Source: an uncultured Clostridia bacterium (GTDB lineage: Bacteria; Bacillota; Clostridia; Christensenellales; Borkfalkiaceae). From it: a DNA stretch of 15,552 nucleotides. How positions within the stretch are numbered: the stretch's first letter is position 1; each line of letters opens with the position of its first letter. A program made the position numbers and the translations under genes. This document shows, piece after piece, positions 7,949-14,371 of the stretch. The notes beneath the pieces are model-generated. The model searched no databases and was not told the DNA's origin. It was given only the letters and a program-made list of their open reading frames with translations. The stretch covers positions 1 through 15,552 of the forward strand of contig CALVPW010000094.1 of NCBI GenBank assembly GCA_944354085.1, given 5' to 3'.

Positions 7949-7984
7949 TTTTTGAAAATCTTGTAATTTGCGCGCGAAAAAAGA

Positions 7985-8013
7985 TTGACAAAGCAGCGCA
8001 AATCGCCTATACT
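7985..8013 (+). promoter_or_regulatory. Near-consensus promoter for DUF177-rpmF
   Basis: A perfect TTGACA (7985-7990) and TATACT (8008-8013, 5 of 6) are exactly 17 bp apart. Predicted transcription start is near 8020, about 16 bases before the first ATG. The strength fits a ribosomal protein gene. Confidence 0.85.
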
Positions 8014-8035
8014 TTGTAAGTCAGCGTGTTGAGCC

Positions 8036-8443
8036 ATGATCCCTGAAATCGACGTCCGTACGCTTACGGCAAAAAAATCGTACGAGGGGGCGCTTGCATT
8101 TTCCTTTGCGCCCGATCCCGAGCTTCTCGCCATCCCGTTCACGCGGTTCGAGGGGGAAGTACATGCGGAACTTTTCTACCGCATTTTCGAGGATAACGGC
8201 GTCGAGGTGACGGGCACGATCGCGTTTACGCTCGCGGGCGAATGCTCGCGGTGCCTCGAAGAGGCGCAGGCGGCGGTCACGGGCACGGTAGAAGGGTATT
8301 TTCTCCCCGGCGAAAGCGACGGCGAGAATTACGGTTACCGCTTCGGGAAGGTCGATCTTTCCGAACTCATGCGCGACAGCGTGATGTTTGCGCTTCCCGC
8401 GCGGCTTTTGTGCGATGCGTGCAAGCAATGGGAAAAAGAATAA
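8036..8443 (+). CDS. DUF177 / YceD family protein
   Basis: A 135-residue cytosolic protein of the DUF177 (YceD, YlbN) family, recognised by the CSRCLE motif followed by an acidic, Gly-rich stretch, and by its position directly before rpmF, the usual arrangement in bacteria. The family is thought to act in 23S rRNA or large-subunit metabolism; the biochemical role is not settled. The C-terminus is short: it ends LLCDACKQWEKE, keeping one CxxC but lacking the usual longer cysteine-containing tail. The ATG at 8036 has no good ribosome binding site (only TTGAG nearby) and a leader of about 16 bases. No better in-frame start exists. rpmF begins 16 bases after its stop. Confidence 0.85.
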   Translation: MIPEIDVRTLTAKKSYEGALAFSFAPDPELLAIPFTRFEGEVHAELFYRIFEDNGVEVTGTIAFTLAGECSRCLEEAQAAVTGTVEGYFLPGESDGENYGYRFGKVDLSELMRDSVMFALPARLLCDACKQWEKE

Positions 8444-8459
8444 GAAGAGGTGAAAGAGA

Positions 8460-8648
8460 ATGGCAGTTCCCAAGAGAAAACAGTCGAAGAGCAGAACGAA
8501 CAAGCGTTTTGCCAACTACAAGGCGACGGCGCCCGAACTCGTCGAGTGCCCGCATTGCCATGAGCTGAAAGTTGCGCACCGCGTGTGCAAAAACTGCGGC
8601 TATTACGACGGGAAAGAAGTCGTTGCCGAAAAGCAGGAAACGAAGTAA
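8460..8648 (+). CDS. rpmF: Large ribosomal subunit protein bL32
   Basis: A 62-residue basic protein with the standard N-terminus MAVPKRKQSKSRTNKR and a zinc-ribbon made of CPHC and CKNC, so this is the four-cysteine, zinc-binding form of L32. AGAGGTG (8446-8452) lies upstream of the ATG. It is the last gene of the DUF177-rpmF operon and is closed by a terminator at 8667. Confidence 0.97.
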   Translation: MAVPKRKQSKSRTNKRFANYKATAPELVECPHCHELKVAHRVCKNCGYYDGKEVVAEKQETK

Positions 8649-8666
8649 GTTCTTTTTGACGAACAT

Positions 8667-8699
8667 AAAGAAGCGGACCGTTCAGAGCCCGCTTCTTTT
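8667..8699 (+). terminator. Rho-independent terminator after rpmF
   Basis: AAAGAAGCGG (8667-8676) pairs exactly with CCGCTTCTTT (8689-8698) around a 12-base loop, with a short T-run at the end of the 3' arm. Confidence 0.8.
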
Positions 8700-8726
8700 C
8701 ATACCGTTTTGCGGGAGGGCGAAAAA

Positions 8727-9719
8727 ATGCGCATGATCGGAAATTCGCTCAAGAATTTTTGCAAGTGCCTGCCGTATATTTTTGTGCCGCTCGGGTGCGT
8801 GTTCCTCGGCTTTTTGTTCGGCATCGAGCTCTTGCTGAATTCTGTGGCGGAGCAAGCAGCCTACGTGGAGGCGGAGCTCTCCGCGCTGCTCGAGATGACG
8901 GACGCCTCCTTCGACCGTCTGACGGGATTCGTGATCGCCGCCGCGCGCGAGCTCGATTGGAGCAAACCGCTCGATACGATCACCTCGCTGTTCGACGGGG
9001 TATGGCTGACCGATAAGATCGTCGAATTTTTACAGCTCTCGGCAGAAGAGGCGACCGCTTTGCAGGAGGAAGTGACCATGCTCGCGGCGGAGGTCGCCAT
9101 GGCGCTCATCGTCGATCTTTTGGGGCTCGTGCTCTGCGTGGCGGGCGGCGTCATTTTGGGGTATTTTGTGACCAACGCCTTTGTGCGGCGCAGCACCGTG
9201 CGGCGCGGATTTTGGGGATTCTGGATCGCGAGCATCGTCGACGCGCTCCTCACCGCTTCCCTCATCGCCTTCGTCACATGGCTTTTGACCGTCTCAAAGG
9301 CGGGGGCGATCGTCTCGGGTATCGTAGGCGTGCTGCTCTTCGGCTTCGTTTCGCTGTTCGAGGCGTACCTGCTGCACGGCAGGGGGAAGGTGCCCTTCGT
9401 CAAAGTCGTCAACGTCAAAAACTGCATTGCCGTCTATTTTTCGCAGCTCGCCGTGCTCGCGGCGGCGACCGTCGTGAGTATGCTCGCCATGTGGATCCTG
9501 AGCACGCTCATCGCCGTGGCGGTCGTGCTTTCGGTGGTCATCATCGCGCTGCTCGTGATCAACGTGAACGCGGAGTCGTACGTCGACGGGATGGCGCGCA
9601 GCCTGCCGCTCTCCGCCCGCCGCATCAAGACGTATGCGGGGCTTGACGACGTGCCTGAATTTATGAAAGAAGACGCGGCGCTCGAAGAGACGCTCGCGGA
9701 ACGATCGGAGGGAAAATAA
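8727..9719 (+). CDS. Polytopic membrane protein of unknown function
   Basis: A 330-residue protein with about six predicted membrane segments, near residues 15-37, 124-150, 162-188, 193-215, 235-258 and 259-280. Between the first and second segment lies a soluble loop of about 85 residues, acidic and helical in character. The C-terminal 45 residues are charged. I see no enzymatic or transport motif and do not recognise the family. ATG 8727 is chosen because GGGAGG (8713-8718) precedes it; the in-frame TTG at 8709 lies upstream of that site. Its TAA overlaps the ATG of the next gene by one base, so the two are translationally coupled and the membrane protein may work with the rubredoxin flavoprotein. 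No clear promoter is visible between the rpmF terminator and this gene. Confidence 0.8.
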   Translation: MRMIGNSLKNFCKCLPYIFVPLGCVFLGFLFGIELLLNSVAEQAAYVEAELSALLEMTDASFDRLTGFVIAAARELDWSKPLDTITSLFDGVWLTDKIVEFLQLSAEEATALQEEVTMLAAEVAMALIVDLLGLVLCVAGGVILGYFVTNAFVRRSTVRRGFWGFWIASIVDALLTASLIAFVTWLLTVSKAGAIVSGIVGVLLFGFVSLFEAYLLHGRGKVPFVKVVNVKNCIAVYFSQLAVLAAATVVSMLAMWILSTLIAVAVVLSVVIIALLVINVNAESYVDGMARSLPLSARRIKTYAGLDDVPEFMKEDAALEETLAERSEGK

Positions 9720-10348
9720 TGAACAAATCGGCTTTTTATGCACTTTCGTACGGCGTGTATGTGTGCACCTCGTGGGACGAGGGGCGCCCCGTCGGCTGTA
9801 TCGCCAACAGCGCGATGCAGATCACTTCGTCGCCCGCGACCATTGCCGTCTCGCTCAACCACGATAACTACACGAATGCGTGCGTGCGCGCAACGGGGCG
9901 GTTCGCGATCGCCGTGCTCGGCGAGCACGCCGATCCCAAGCTCATCGGCAAATTCGGATTTTCCTCTTCCAAAGATACGGATAAATTCGAAGGCACGCCT
10001 TACGCCGTCCGCGGCAAGATGCCCGTGATCGACGGCTGCGTGAGCTGGTTCTCGTGCAAGGTCGTCGATACGATGGAAACGGGGACGCACACCGTATTTT
10101 TGGGCGAAGTGCTCGACTGCGACGTGCTGCTCTCCGATACGCCCATGACGTACGCGTACTATCATAAAGTGCTCAAAGGCAAGACTGCCGCCAACGCGCC
10201 CACCTATCAGGAGGAGAAGGGGAGCGGAAAATACGTTTGCAGGATCTGCAAATACGAGTACGACGGAAAGGTGCCCTTTGAGGAACTTCCCGATGACTGG
10301 ACGTGTCCCATCTGCGGCGCGCCCAAATCACAATTCGAAAAGAAATGA
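9719..10348 (+). CDS. Flavin reductase-like domain fused to rubredoxin
   Basis: A 209-residue cytosolic electron-transfer protein. Residues 1 to about 155 form an FMN-binding split-barrel of the flavin reductase type, with GCIANSAMQITSSPATIAVS matching the FMN-binding segment. The C-terminal part is a rubredoxin with iron ligands in YVCRICKYEYDG and WTCPICGAPKSQFE. The loop between the two CxxC motifs is shorter than in classical rubredoxin. This architecture matches the high-molecular-weight rubredoxin (Hrb) of acetogens and clostridia, which passes electrons from NAD(P)H to flavodiiron proteins that reduce oxygen or NO. That role is inferred; no flavodiiron gene is in the window. The ATG overlaps the previous stop (TAATG) and GGAGGG (9707-9712) supports it. 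A strong terminator follows. Confidence 0.9.
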   Translation: MNKSAFYALSYGVYVCTSWDEGRPVGCIANSAMQITSSPATIAVSLNHDNYTNACVRATGRFAIAVLGEHADPKLIGKFGFSSSKDTDKFEGTPYAVRGKMPVIDGCVSWFSCKVVDTMETGTHTVFLGEVLDCDVLLSDTPMTYAYYHKVLKGKTAANAPTYQEEKGSGKYVCRICKYEYDGKVPFEELPDDWTCPICGAPKSQFEKK

Positions 10349-10357
10349 CGTTTTTGT

Positions 10358-10387
10358 AAAAAGAGCTCTTGCGGGAGCTCTTTTTTT
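10358..10387 (+). terminator. Rho-independent terminator after the rubredoxin fusion
   Basis: An 11-bp stem pairs AAAAAGAGCTC (10358-10368) with GAGCTCTTTTT (10375-10385) around TTGCGG and ends in seven T. It separates this unit from the copper operon. Confidence 0.9.
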
Positions 10388-10447
10388 GTGCTGCGCGCGT
10401 TCTTTTTCGGCAAATTGCACGCAAAAAATAAATTTTTCAAAAAACAC

Positions 10448-10476
10448 TTGACAAATATACCAACAGGGGGTATAAT
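10448..10476 (+). promoter_or_regulatory. Perfect consensus promoter of the csoR-copA operon
   Basis: TTGACA (10448-10453) and TATAAT (10471-10476) are both perfect and 17 bp apart. A promoter this strong needs repression, which the overlapping operator can provide. Confidence 0.92.
10456..10474. promoter_or_regulatory. CsoR-like operator O1, overlapping the promoter
   Basis: The dyad TATACC-N7-GGTATA fills the -35/-10 spacer and enters the -10 box. Its core ATACCAACAGGGGGTAT has the ATACC...GGGGTAT form of known CsoR sites in Firmicutes. Bound CsoR would block RNA polymerase, and copper would release it. Confidence 0.8.
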
Positions 10477-10488
10477 AGAGGGCGAAGA

Positions 10489-10503
10489 TACCCCAAAGGG
10501 GTA
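10489..10503. promoter_or_regulatory. CsoR-like operator O2, downstream of the start site
   Basis: TACCCC-AAA-GGGGTA is a perfect dyad just upstream of the csoR ribosome binding site (GGAGG, 10506-10510). Its centre is 31 bp from that of O1, about three helical turns, so both sites face the same side of the DNA. Its spacer is shorter than in O1. In the mRNA the same bases could form a small hairpin next to the ribosome binding site. Confidence 0.6.
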
Positions 10504-10516
10504 ATGGAGGGGCAAG

Positions 10517-10822
10517 ATGGAAGCGTGTGAACATTGCGAACGGCATTTTAAGCAAAAACCGCGGAGCGAGAAGGAGATCAAGCAGCTCGTCAACCGCATC
10601 AACCGCATCGTGGGGCAGCTGGGCGGCATCAAGCGGATGATCGAAGAGAACCGCTATTGCGGGGAGGTGCTCATCCAGGTATCGGCGGTGGAGAACGCGG
10701 TGCGTTCGTTCGGTTATCTCGTGTTGGAAGAACACATGGATACGTGTGTGACCGAAATGATCCGCGCGGGGGATCCCGACATCGTAAAAGAGACGGTCGA
10801 GCTCGTCAAAAAGCTCAATTAA
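10517..10822 (+). CDS. csoR: Copper-sensing transcriptional repressor CsoR
   Basis: A 101-residue all-helical DUF156-family repressor that binds DNA without copper and lets go when Cu(I) binds. The Cu(I) ligands are present in the family pattern: C48 in NRYCGE, H73 and C77 in EEHMDTC. The helix RINRIVGQLGGIKRMIEE is the family hallmark. An extra CEHC at residues 4-7 gives an additional possible metal-binding cluster at the N-terminus. It lies first in the operon behind two dyads of the CsoR type, so autoregulation together with copA is expected. The presence of the complete Cys-His-Cys set argues against the formaldehyde (FrmR) or nickel (RcnR) branches. Confidence 0.93.
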   Translation: MEACEHCERHFKQKPRSEKEIKQLVNRINRIVGQLGGIKRMIEENRYCGEVLIQVSAVENAVRSFGYLVLEEHMDTCVTEMIRAGDPDIVKETVELVKKLN

Positions 10823-10899
10823 AGGGGCGCATATCTGTGGGGCTGATGCCAAAACAGCTGCAAATCGCAGCGCGGGTACGCGTTTTATAGGGGCATAGC

Positions 10900-13329
10900 A
10901 TGAAAAAGAAGTATTCGGTCACGGGCATGACGTGCGCGGCGTGCTCTTCGGGCATCGAGCGGACGGTACGCAGGATGCAGGGCGTGGAGGCGTGCTCCGT
11001 CTCTTTGATGGGCGAGAGCATGGAAGTCACCTTCGATGAGACGGTGGTGAGCGACGCGCGCATCAAAAGCACCGTCGCATCGCTCGGATACGGCGCGTAC
11101 GATTACGGCGCGGCGCCGCAAAAAAAGCAGCGGCGCCTGACGCTCGGCATACGCTTTTTGCTCTCGCTCGTGCTGCTCGTTCCCGAGATGTACTTTGCGA
11201 TGGGGCATATGCTCGGGATCCCCGTGCCGCACGGGTGGCTGAACTACGGGTCCCAGATCGGGCTCACGCTTGCCGTTCTTCTCATCAACGGGCAGTTCTT
11301 CGTGAGCGGCGTGCGGGCGGCGGTCAAGCGCGTGCCGAATATGGATACGCTCGTCACGCTGGGAGCGGCGGTCTCGTTCTTGTACAGTCTCGTGATGGCG
11401 ATCCTCACGCCCGAGGAGCCGACGCTCTTTTTTGAATCGGCGGCGATGATCGTTACGCTCGTCACGCTGGGCAAGTGGCTGGAAGACAAGAGCAAGCGCC
11501 GCACGGGGCGGGAGCTGGAAAAGCTGCGCCGCCTCGCGCCCGATACCGTGACGGTGGAGCGCGGGGGCGAAGAGCAGACGATCGCCCTTTCCGAGGTGGA
11601 GGCGGGCGACGTTCTCGTCGTGCGGCAGGGCGAGTGCATCGCGGCGGACGGCACTGTTTTGGAGGGGCACGCGTTCGTCGATGCTTCCGCCGTGACGGGG
11701 GAGAGCCTCCCCGCGGAGCTCGTTCCGGGGAGCCGCGCAACGAGCGCCGCGCTCGTGACGGGCGGATATCTGAAGATCAGAGCGGAAAAGGTGGGGGAGG
11801 ACAGCATGCTCTCCGCCATCGTCCGCATGGTGCGCGAGGCAGGCGCGAGCAAAGCGCCCATCCAAAAACTTGCCGATAAGATCGCCGCGTTCTTTGTGCC
11901 CGCCGTGCTCACCGTCGCGCTGATCACCTTTCTTGCATGGCTGTTTACAACGTGGGACGTCGCCGCGGCGTTCAACTTCGGCGTGAGCGTCATCGTCATC
12001 TCCTGCCCGTGCGCGCTGGGGCTCGCCACGCCCGTCGCCGTGATGGCGGCAACGGGACGGGGCGCGGGGATGGGCGTGCTCGTCAAATCGGCGGAGGCGC
12101 TGCAACGGGCGGCGGACGTCGGGACGGTGCTGCTCGACAAGACGGCGACCGTCACGGAGGGCAAGCCGCGCGTCGTGGACTTCGTCGCGTACGGCGGCGA
12201 AGCGGAGGCAAAGCGCATCGCTTACGCGCTCGAACGCAAACTCAACCATCCGCTCGCGCAGTGCATCGTGGAATACTGCGGTGCGGGCGGCGAAGCGGAA
12301 GACGTGGAATACGTCGTCGGACAGGGCGCCCGCGGACGGGTGGACGGCAAAACGTACCTGCTCGGCAACGCGCGCATGACGGGGGCGTGCTTTACGCCCG
12401 CGCAGGCGGAGGCGTACTCCCGCCTCTCCGCCCAAGGGAAGACGGTGCTCTTTCTTGCGGAGGATGGGCGCATCCTCGCGCTGTTTGCGCTGGCAGATAC
12501 GATCAAAGCGGGCAGCCGCGCGGCGATCGCGGCGTTAAAGGACATGGGCATGTCCGTATCCATGCTCACGGGCGACAACGCGGCATGCGCGCGTTCCATC
12601 GCGGAAAAAGCGGGCATCCCTTCGGACATGGTATATGCCGAAGTGCTCCCCGCCGACAAGCTCGGCTGCGTCAAGGCGCATAAAGCGCAGAACGCCGCGC
12701 GCGCGAAACACGCCAAAAGGGGCGTGGCGATGATCGGCGACGGCATCAACGATTCGCCCGCCCTCAAAGAGGCGGACGTGGGGCTCGCCATGGGCAACGG
12801 GACGGACGTTGCCATCGAGAGCGCCGACTTCGTGCTCATGGGGGGCGATCTCGGCGCAGCGCCCCGCGCGTTTGCCTTAGCGCGGCGCACCATGCGCATC
12901 ATCAAGCAAAATTTGTTCTGGGCGTTTTTTTATAACGTCATCTGTATCCCGTTGGCGGCGGGGTGCTTTGCCTGGGCGGGCGTGACCCTCAACCCCATGA
13001 TCGCGGCGGCGGCGATGAGCTGCTCCTCCCTCTTTGTGGTGGGGAACGCGCTGCGGCTCACGAACTTTTTACGCGGGAAAAAACAAAAAACGGCAGATGC
13101 CGATCAAGGAGAAAGTGATATGAAAAAGACGCTTTTCGTGGAAGGGATGATGTGCATGCACTGCGTCAAGCACGTCGAAGACGCGCTCGCCGCGGTCGCG
13201 GGCGTGGAAAAGGTGAACGTCGACCTCAAAAAGAAACGCGCCGTCGTCACCTTAAAAGAGGACGTCGCGGACGAGACGCTCAAAGCCGCCGTTCGGGCGG
13301 CGGGGTACGAGGTCGTCAAGATCGCATAA
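10900..13329 (+). CDS. copA: Cu(I)-exporting P1B-type ATPase with C-terminal CopZ-like domain
   Basis: An 809-residue membrane ATPase expected to export Cu(I). The order of domains is: N-terminal HMA domain with GMTCAAC (9-15); paired membrane helices; actuator domain with TGES (266-269); the transport helix with CPC (369-371); the phosphorylation loop DKTAT (413-417); HP (450-451); GDGIND (613-618); then YNVICIPLAAG and MSCSSLFVVGNALRL in the last helices, both typical of Cu(I) pumps. A second HMA domain with GMMCMHC is fused at the end after a charged linker. The phosphorylation loop has Ala where nearly all P-type ATPases have Gly (DKTGT). It follows csoR by 77 bases in the same operon; AGGGG (10889-10893) precedes the ATG. 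All other catalytic residues are present, so I expect it to be active. Confidence 0.93.
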   Translation: MKKKYSVTGMTCAACSSGIERTVRRMQGVEACSVSLMGESMEVTFDETVVSDARIKSTVASLGYGAYDYGAAPQKKQRRLTLGIRFLLSLVLLVPEMYFAMGHMLGIPVPHGWLNYGSQIGLTLAVLLINGQFFVSGVRAAVKRVPNMDTLVTLGAAVSFLYSLVMAILTPEEPTLFFESAAMIVTLVTLGKWLEDKSKRRTGRELEKLRRLAPDTVTVERGGEEQTIALSEVEAGDVLVVRQGECIAADGTVLEGHAFVDASAVTGESLPAELVPGSRATSAALVTGGYLKIRAEKVGEDSMLSAIVRMVREAGASKAPIQKLADKIAAFFVPAVLTVALITFLAWLFTTWDVAAAFNFGVSVIVISCPCALGLATPVAVMAATGRGAGMGVLVKSAEALQRAADVGTVLLDKTATVTEGKPRVVDFVAYGGEAEAKRIAYALERKLNHPLAQCIVEYCGAGGEAEDVEYVVGQGARGRVDGKTYLLGNARMTGACFTPAQAEAYSRLSAQGKTVLFLAEDGRILALFALADTIKAGSRAAIAALKDMGMSVSMLTGDNAACARSIAEKAGIPSDMVYAEVLPADKLGCVKAHKAQNAARAKHAKRGVAMIGDGINDSPALKEADVGLAMGNGTDVAIESADFVLMGGDLGAAPRAFALARRTMRIIKQNLFWAFFYNVICIPLAAGCFAWAGVTLNPMIAAAAMSCSSLFVVGNALRLTNFLRGKKQKTADADQGESDMKKTLFVEGMMCMHCVKHVEDALAAVAGVEKVNVDLKKKRAVVTLKEDVADETLKAAVRAAGYEVVKIA
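13120..13329 (+). CDS. copZ: Possible nested CopZ copper chaperone (internal in-frame start in copA)
   Basis: An AAGGAG (13106-13111) sits eight bases before an ATG at 13120, in frame with copA (codon 741). Translation from there gives exactly one HMA domain of 69 residues, MKKTLFVEGMMCMHCVK to the shared stop, the usual size of free CopZ chaperones that hand Cu(I) to CopA. This suggests one gene makes both a fused pump and a free chaperone, or that a former copZ gene was joined to copA by loss of a stop codon. Whether the internal start is used cannot be told from sequence. Confidence 0.5.
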   Translation: MKKTLFVEGMMCMHCVKHVEDALAAVAGVEKVNVDLKKKRAVVTLKEDVADETLKAAVRAAGYEVVKIA

Positions 13330-13335
13330 CGGAGA

Positions 13336-13367
13336 GCGCCGCCAAAACAAATTTGTTTTGGCGGCGC
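13336..13367. terminator. 32-bp perfect palindrome after copA, probable terminator
   Basis: Two 16-base arms, GCGCCGCCAAAACAAA and its exact reverse complement, meet without a spacer. It lies six bases after the copA stop. The T-rich stretch is inside the 3' arm rather than after it, and only CTTGCTTTC follows, so it is not a textbook terminator. It may still end or stabilise the copper transcript, or be a protein-binding site. Confidence 0.55.
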
Positions 13368-13460
13368 CTTGCTTTCTGACAAAATACGACGTATCCCGTC
13401 ACATCTTCCATGCGTGCGCAGGCGTGCAGGCGTTATCCTGTAAAAAAACGGGAGGCAGGC

Positions 13461-13796
13461 ATGCAAACGCTCTTACTTGACAGACGCACACAGGATATGA
13501 TCGAAGGATACGTGCCCGACGGGGCGGTGCTCACGCTGTTGGTGCGCTTTTTTTCTATTTTTTCGGACGGGACGCGGCTGCGCATCCTTTCGGCGCTCGC
13601 CATCTCCGAAATGTGCGTCACGGATATCTCCCGCGTGCTCGGGATCAATCAGACGACGGTGAGCCATCAGCTCAGATTTTTGAAGGACGCGGGCATGGTA
13701 TGCACCGACCGCCACGGTAAGATCATCTTTTACTCGCTCTCCAACGAGATCGTCAACGATATCCTTTTGAAGGGCGTGGAATTTTTGGGGTATTGA
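13461..13796 (+). CDS. ArsR-family winged-helix regulator
   Basis: A 111-residue regulator with the ArsR/SmtB winged helix: SDGTRLRILSALAISEMCVTDIS, a recognition helix INQTTVSHQLRFLKDAG (62-78), and a wing around CTDRHGKIIFYSL. The classical alpha-3 metal motif (ELCVC) is reduced to EMCVTD with a single cysteine (C52), and the C-terminal helix lacks the Asp/His sets of the alpha-5 zinc site. C81 is a second lone cysteine. It may sense a different signal or use a different site. ATG 13461 is chosen because GGGAGG (13450-13455) precedes it. It is followed by DUF378 and feoAB on the same strand. No convincing promoter was found upstream; the best -35 (CTGACA, 13376-13381) lacks a matching -10. 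Confidence 0.85.
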   Translation: MQTLLLDRRTQDMIEGYVPDGAVLTLLVRFFSIFSDGTRLRILSALAISEMCVTDISRVLGINQTTVSHQLRFLKDAGMVCTDRHGKIIFYSLSNEIVNDILLKGVEFLGY

Positions 13797-13844
13797 GGCG
13801 CATATTTTTTGTCCGCCTGCGCATGATGATGGCAGGAGGGAAGT

Positions 13845-14090
13845 ATGGTATTTTTCAACATCGTTTCGTACATCCTCGTCCTGTTGGGCGCGCTCAATTG
13901 GGGGATGTTCGGCATCTTCGACTTCAATCTCGTTTCGGCGATCTTCGGCGGACCGAGGAGCGTGGGCGCGATCATCGTGTACTGCGTGATCGCTGCGGCG
14001 GCGATCTGGCTCATCCTTTCGCCGTTTATCACGAACGGGATGCTCAAACTGCGCGGCGACCGCGTCGCACACGAAGTCAAGCACTCTTAA
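13845..14090 (+). CDS. DUF378 family small membrane protein
   Basis: An 81-residue protein with two membrane segments (about 4-24 and 41-60) and the family signature LLGALNWGMFGIFDFNLVSAIFGG in between; YuzA of Bacillus belongs to the same family. Its function is unknown. AGGAGG (13834-13839) precedes the ATG. It starts 48 bases after the ArsR gene, so the two are probably one transcript, ended by the hairpin at 14104. Regulation of this gene by the ArsR protein is a reasonable inference. Confidence 0.88.
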   Translation: MVFFNIVSYILVLLGALNWGMFGIFDFNLVSAIFGGPRSVGAIIVYCVIAAAAIWLILSPFITNGMLKLRGDRVAHEVKHS

Positions 14091-14103
14091 GCCCGCACGG
14101 CGG

Positions 14104-14144
14104 ATGCGGAACGGGGCATAATCGCGCCCCGTTCCGCATTTTTT
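14104..14144 (+). terminator. Strong terminator between DUF378 and feoA
   Basis: A perfect 14-bp stem pairs ATGCGGAACGGGGC (14104-14117) with GCCCCGTTCCGCAT (14126-14139) around an 8-base loop and runs into six T (14139-14144). It ends only five bases before the feoA ATG at 14150, so feoA has no separate leader and no visible ribosome binding site. Confidence 0.9.
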
Positions 14145-14149
14145 ATGGT

Positions 14150-14371
14150 ATGACGTTGCTCGATTGCGGACAAGGGGCGCGGGTGCGCGTAAAGCGCGTG
14201 CTTGCGGCGGGCGCCGTTGCCGAACGGCTCGCGGCGCTCGGCGTTCAAACGGGAGAAGCGGTCGCGGTGCTGCGCGTCTCGCCGCGCAAAAGAACGCTCG
14301 TCGCGGGGACGGCGTATGCGGTGTTCGCGCTGGACGCGGCGCTCGCCGCGGCGGTGGAGGTGACGGATTGA
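14150..14371 (+). CDS. feoA: Ferrous iron transport protein A (FeoA-like)
   Basis: A 73-residue SH3-like FeoA protein, starting MTLLDCGQGARVRVKRV and containing AERLAALGVQTGEAVAVLR, the usual FeoA pattern (LxxLGlxxGxxvxvl). FeoA is a small cytosolic partner of the FeoB transporter. The start is the only sensible ATG but has no ribosome binding site and directly follows a strong terminator. Expression may depend on read-through, on a leaderless transcript, or on a start further upstream: the frame is open back to about 13793, antisense-free but overlapping DUF378. The feoB start overlaps its stop. Confidence 0.82.
   Translation: MTLLDCGQGARVRVKRVLAAGAVAERLAALGVQTGEAVAVLRVSPRKRTLVAGTAYAVFALDAALAAAVEVTD

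Noticed and set aside
7947..7960. Inverted repeat after ackA considered as a terminator
   Set aside because: The arms GATTT and AAATC are AT-rich and only five pairs long, with no U-tract.
8656..8661. TTGACG as a -35 box for the membrane protein gene
   Set aside because: No acceptable -10 box lies 16-18 bp downstream, and the position falls just before the rpmF terminator stem.
10857..10871. Small hairpin GCTGC-AAATC-GCAGC between csoR and copA
   Set aside because: The stem is five pairs with no U-tract and does not cover the ribosome binding site, so there is no reason to call it regulatory.
10885..12435. 516-codon open frame on the minus strand
   Set aside because: It is antisense to csoR-copA coding sequence and rich in Arg, His and Ala, as expected from the complement of GC-rich codons. 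It has no ribosome binding site.
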